NCBI GenBank assembly: GCA_021851785.1
Contig: JAJZBV010000001.1
Coordinates: 62,001 to 126,000, forward strand
Length of the DNA: 64,000 nucleotides
Direction: 5' to 3'
Origin: Pseudomonadota bacterium
Lineage (GTDB): Bacteria > Pseudomonadota > Alphaproteobacteria > Acetobacterales > Acetobacteraceae
The position numbers and the translations under genes are program-made. Shown here piece by piece: positions 63,387 to 64,000 of this stretch; the first letter of the stretch is position 1; every line of letters begins with the position of its first letter. The notes under the pieces were generated by a model. That model was not told the DNA's origin. It did no database searches and saw only the letters and a list, made by a program, of their open reading frames with translations.

Positions 63387-64000
63387 TCAAGTGGCCCCGA
63401 ACGCGTGAGGGCCGCCGAGATAGGCGGGATAGCCCGCCTGCCGCACCGCCGCGTAATCGGCGATCCTGAGTTCCTCCTCGCTGCGGCCCGCTCCGAGCGG
63501 CCTGACCGCCTCGCCGATGCGCGCGAGCGCGGCGCGTGCGATCCTCGCGCGCGCGTCGTCGCTGTCGATCCAGTAGCCCGGCAGACAACGCTGGCGTGCC
63601 GGCGCGGCCTCGCCCATGCCGGCGAAACCCGCGGCGGCGAGCGCGGCGGCGTCGCCCCGGCTGCGATCAAGCTCGCCTCGCACGGCCGCAATGGTCCTTT
63701 CGACAATTTCGGGCAACTGGCCCTTGCGCTCCAGCCGCTCGTAATCGAGGCGACCGATGAACATGGTCTGGATCATCGCGCGCGGCTCCGGGCGCAGCAC
63801 GAGATGAACGAAGCTCGTCATCTCGCTGCGAATGCCGCCTTCGAGACTCTGCGGCAGCCCGAACTCGACGCAATCGAGAATAGCGAACACGGCCGGGTAG
63901 TGCCCGAGGGACGTTTGCAGCGCCGCGCGGCGCACGGGCGCCAGCGCCGCGCTGACCTCGGTCGGCGACGGCGCGACCCAGTTGTCGCGATCCCAGGGTT
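63387..64000 (-). CDS. 3-Hydroxyacyl-CoA dehydrogenase/enoyl-CoA hydratase-like protein, cut by the window edge
   Basis: The frame is open from the right edge and ends at 63387 (about 204 residues seen). WDRDNWVAPSPTEVSAALAP, then FGLPQSLEGGIRSEMTSFVH and EPRAMIQTMFIGRLDYERL, resemble the segment after the crotonase domain of FadJ-type bifunctional proteins. The end DYAAVRQAGYPAYLGGPHAF resembles the C-terminal dehydrogenase motif GYGWPRYRGGP. The spacing is shorter than in full FadJ, so the HAD part may be reduced. The family assignment is moderate. Confidence 0.5.
   Translation of the reverse strand, partial: PWDRDNWVAPSPTEVSAALAPVRRAALQTSLGHYPAVFAILDCVEFGLPQSLEGGIRSEMTSFVHLVLRPEPRAMIQTMFIGRLDYERLERKGQLPEIVERTIAAVRGELDRSRGDAAALAAAGFAGMGEAAPARQRCLPGYWIDSDDARARIARAALARIGEAVRPLGAGRSEEELRIADYAAVRQAGYPAYLGGPHAFGAT

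Noticed and set aside
61790-63469. 559-codon plus-strand frame opposite the CoA ligase
   Set aside because: Antisense shadow of an intact ANL ligase with all motifs.

Overview
The window is GC-rich alphaproteobacterial DNA. The split proton-translocating transhydrogenase (pntAA/pntAB/pntB), the class A RNase P RNA, the Tad/Cpa pilus locus and the intergenic palindromes suggest Rhodospirillales, perhaps Acetobacteraceae. That placement is an inference from gene style, not from a phylogenetic marker. Core-type genes fill the first ~19 kb. The rest is a patchwork of accessory catabolic or biosynthetic modules separated by mobile-element scars.

Layout. 0-7.4 kb: the edge of a glycosyltransferase, a CsoR-type repressor behind its own palindrome, a fluoride exporter (crcB) with a DUF190 partner, a GT39 membrane glycosyltransferase, rnpB on the minus strand, an NDUFAF5-like methyltransferase and pntAA-pntAB-pntB. 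7.6-18.9 kb: a near-complete Tad pilus locus (TadG-like, two TadE-like pseudopilins, flp, cpaA, cpaB, cpaC, a short CpaD-like lipoprotein, cpaE, cpaF, tadB, tadC, tadD), largely coupled by ATGA/TGATG overlaps. An IS701-type remnant follows.

19.5-30.2 kb holds the most unusual module. It contains a HisC-like aminotransferase, a LysR regulator, three closely related U32-family proteins with a compact CPG[KR]C cysteine motif, one UbiV-like U32 protein, a cytoplasmic NMT1/THI5-like binding-fold protein, a rifampin-phosphotransferase-like ATP/His phosphotransfer enzyme and a fumarylacetoacetate-hydrolase-family protein. The reading frames are nearly contiguous and look like one operon. I do not recognise the pathway. 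Characterised U32 proteins are Fe-S enzymes of O2-independent hydroxylation, so an uncharacterised anaerobic hydroxylation or small-molecule pathway is a reasonable hypothesis. The cluster lies between copies of the same terminal-repeat-like sequence.

30.4-40.3 kb reads as an oxidative D-apiose catabolic cluster: a ribose-type ABC importer with a DUF2291 protein, a four-carbon-acid-sugar kinase (OiaK-like), a RuBisCO-like protein (OiaX-like), a FadR-type GntR regulator, an ApnO-like oxidoisomerase and an ApsD-like Gfo/Idh/MocA dehydrogenase. Three TGGT-N3-ATSA sites are candidate operators. No lactonase was recognised.

40.4-50.1 kb is bracketed by a 76-bp direct repeat (40/40 identical core) resembling an IS21-type end. 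Inside are a broken thioesterase, an enoyl-CoA-hydratase-family protein, the three subunits of a molybdenum hydroxylase, a metallo-beta-lactamase-fold hydrolase, an SDR that lacks its catalytic Tyr/Lys, an acyl-CoA synthetase and a tandem HxlR regulator. The gene set resembles furoyl-CoA (hmf) degradation. 50.6-56.5 kb carries a CaiB-type CoA-transferase and a complete branched-chain-amino-acid-type ABC transporter. 56.5-64 kb carries an ADH-type oxidoreductase, MarR, a nitroreductase and an intact cyclohexanecarboxylate-type CoA ligase, interspersed with many genes damaged by deletion or frameshift (TetR, acyl-CoA synthetase, MaoC hydratase, TesB thioesterase, an acyl-CoA dehydrogenase joined to a phosphotransferase, and an SDR). 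This looks like a decaying acyl-CoA degradation island.
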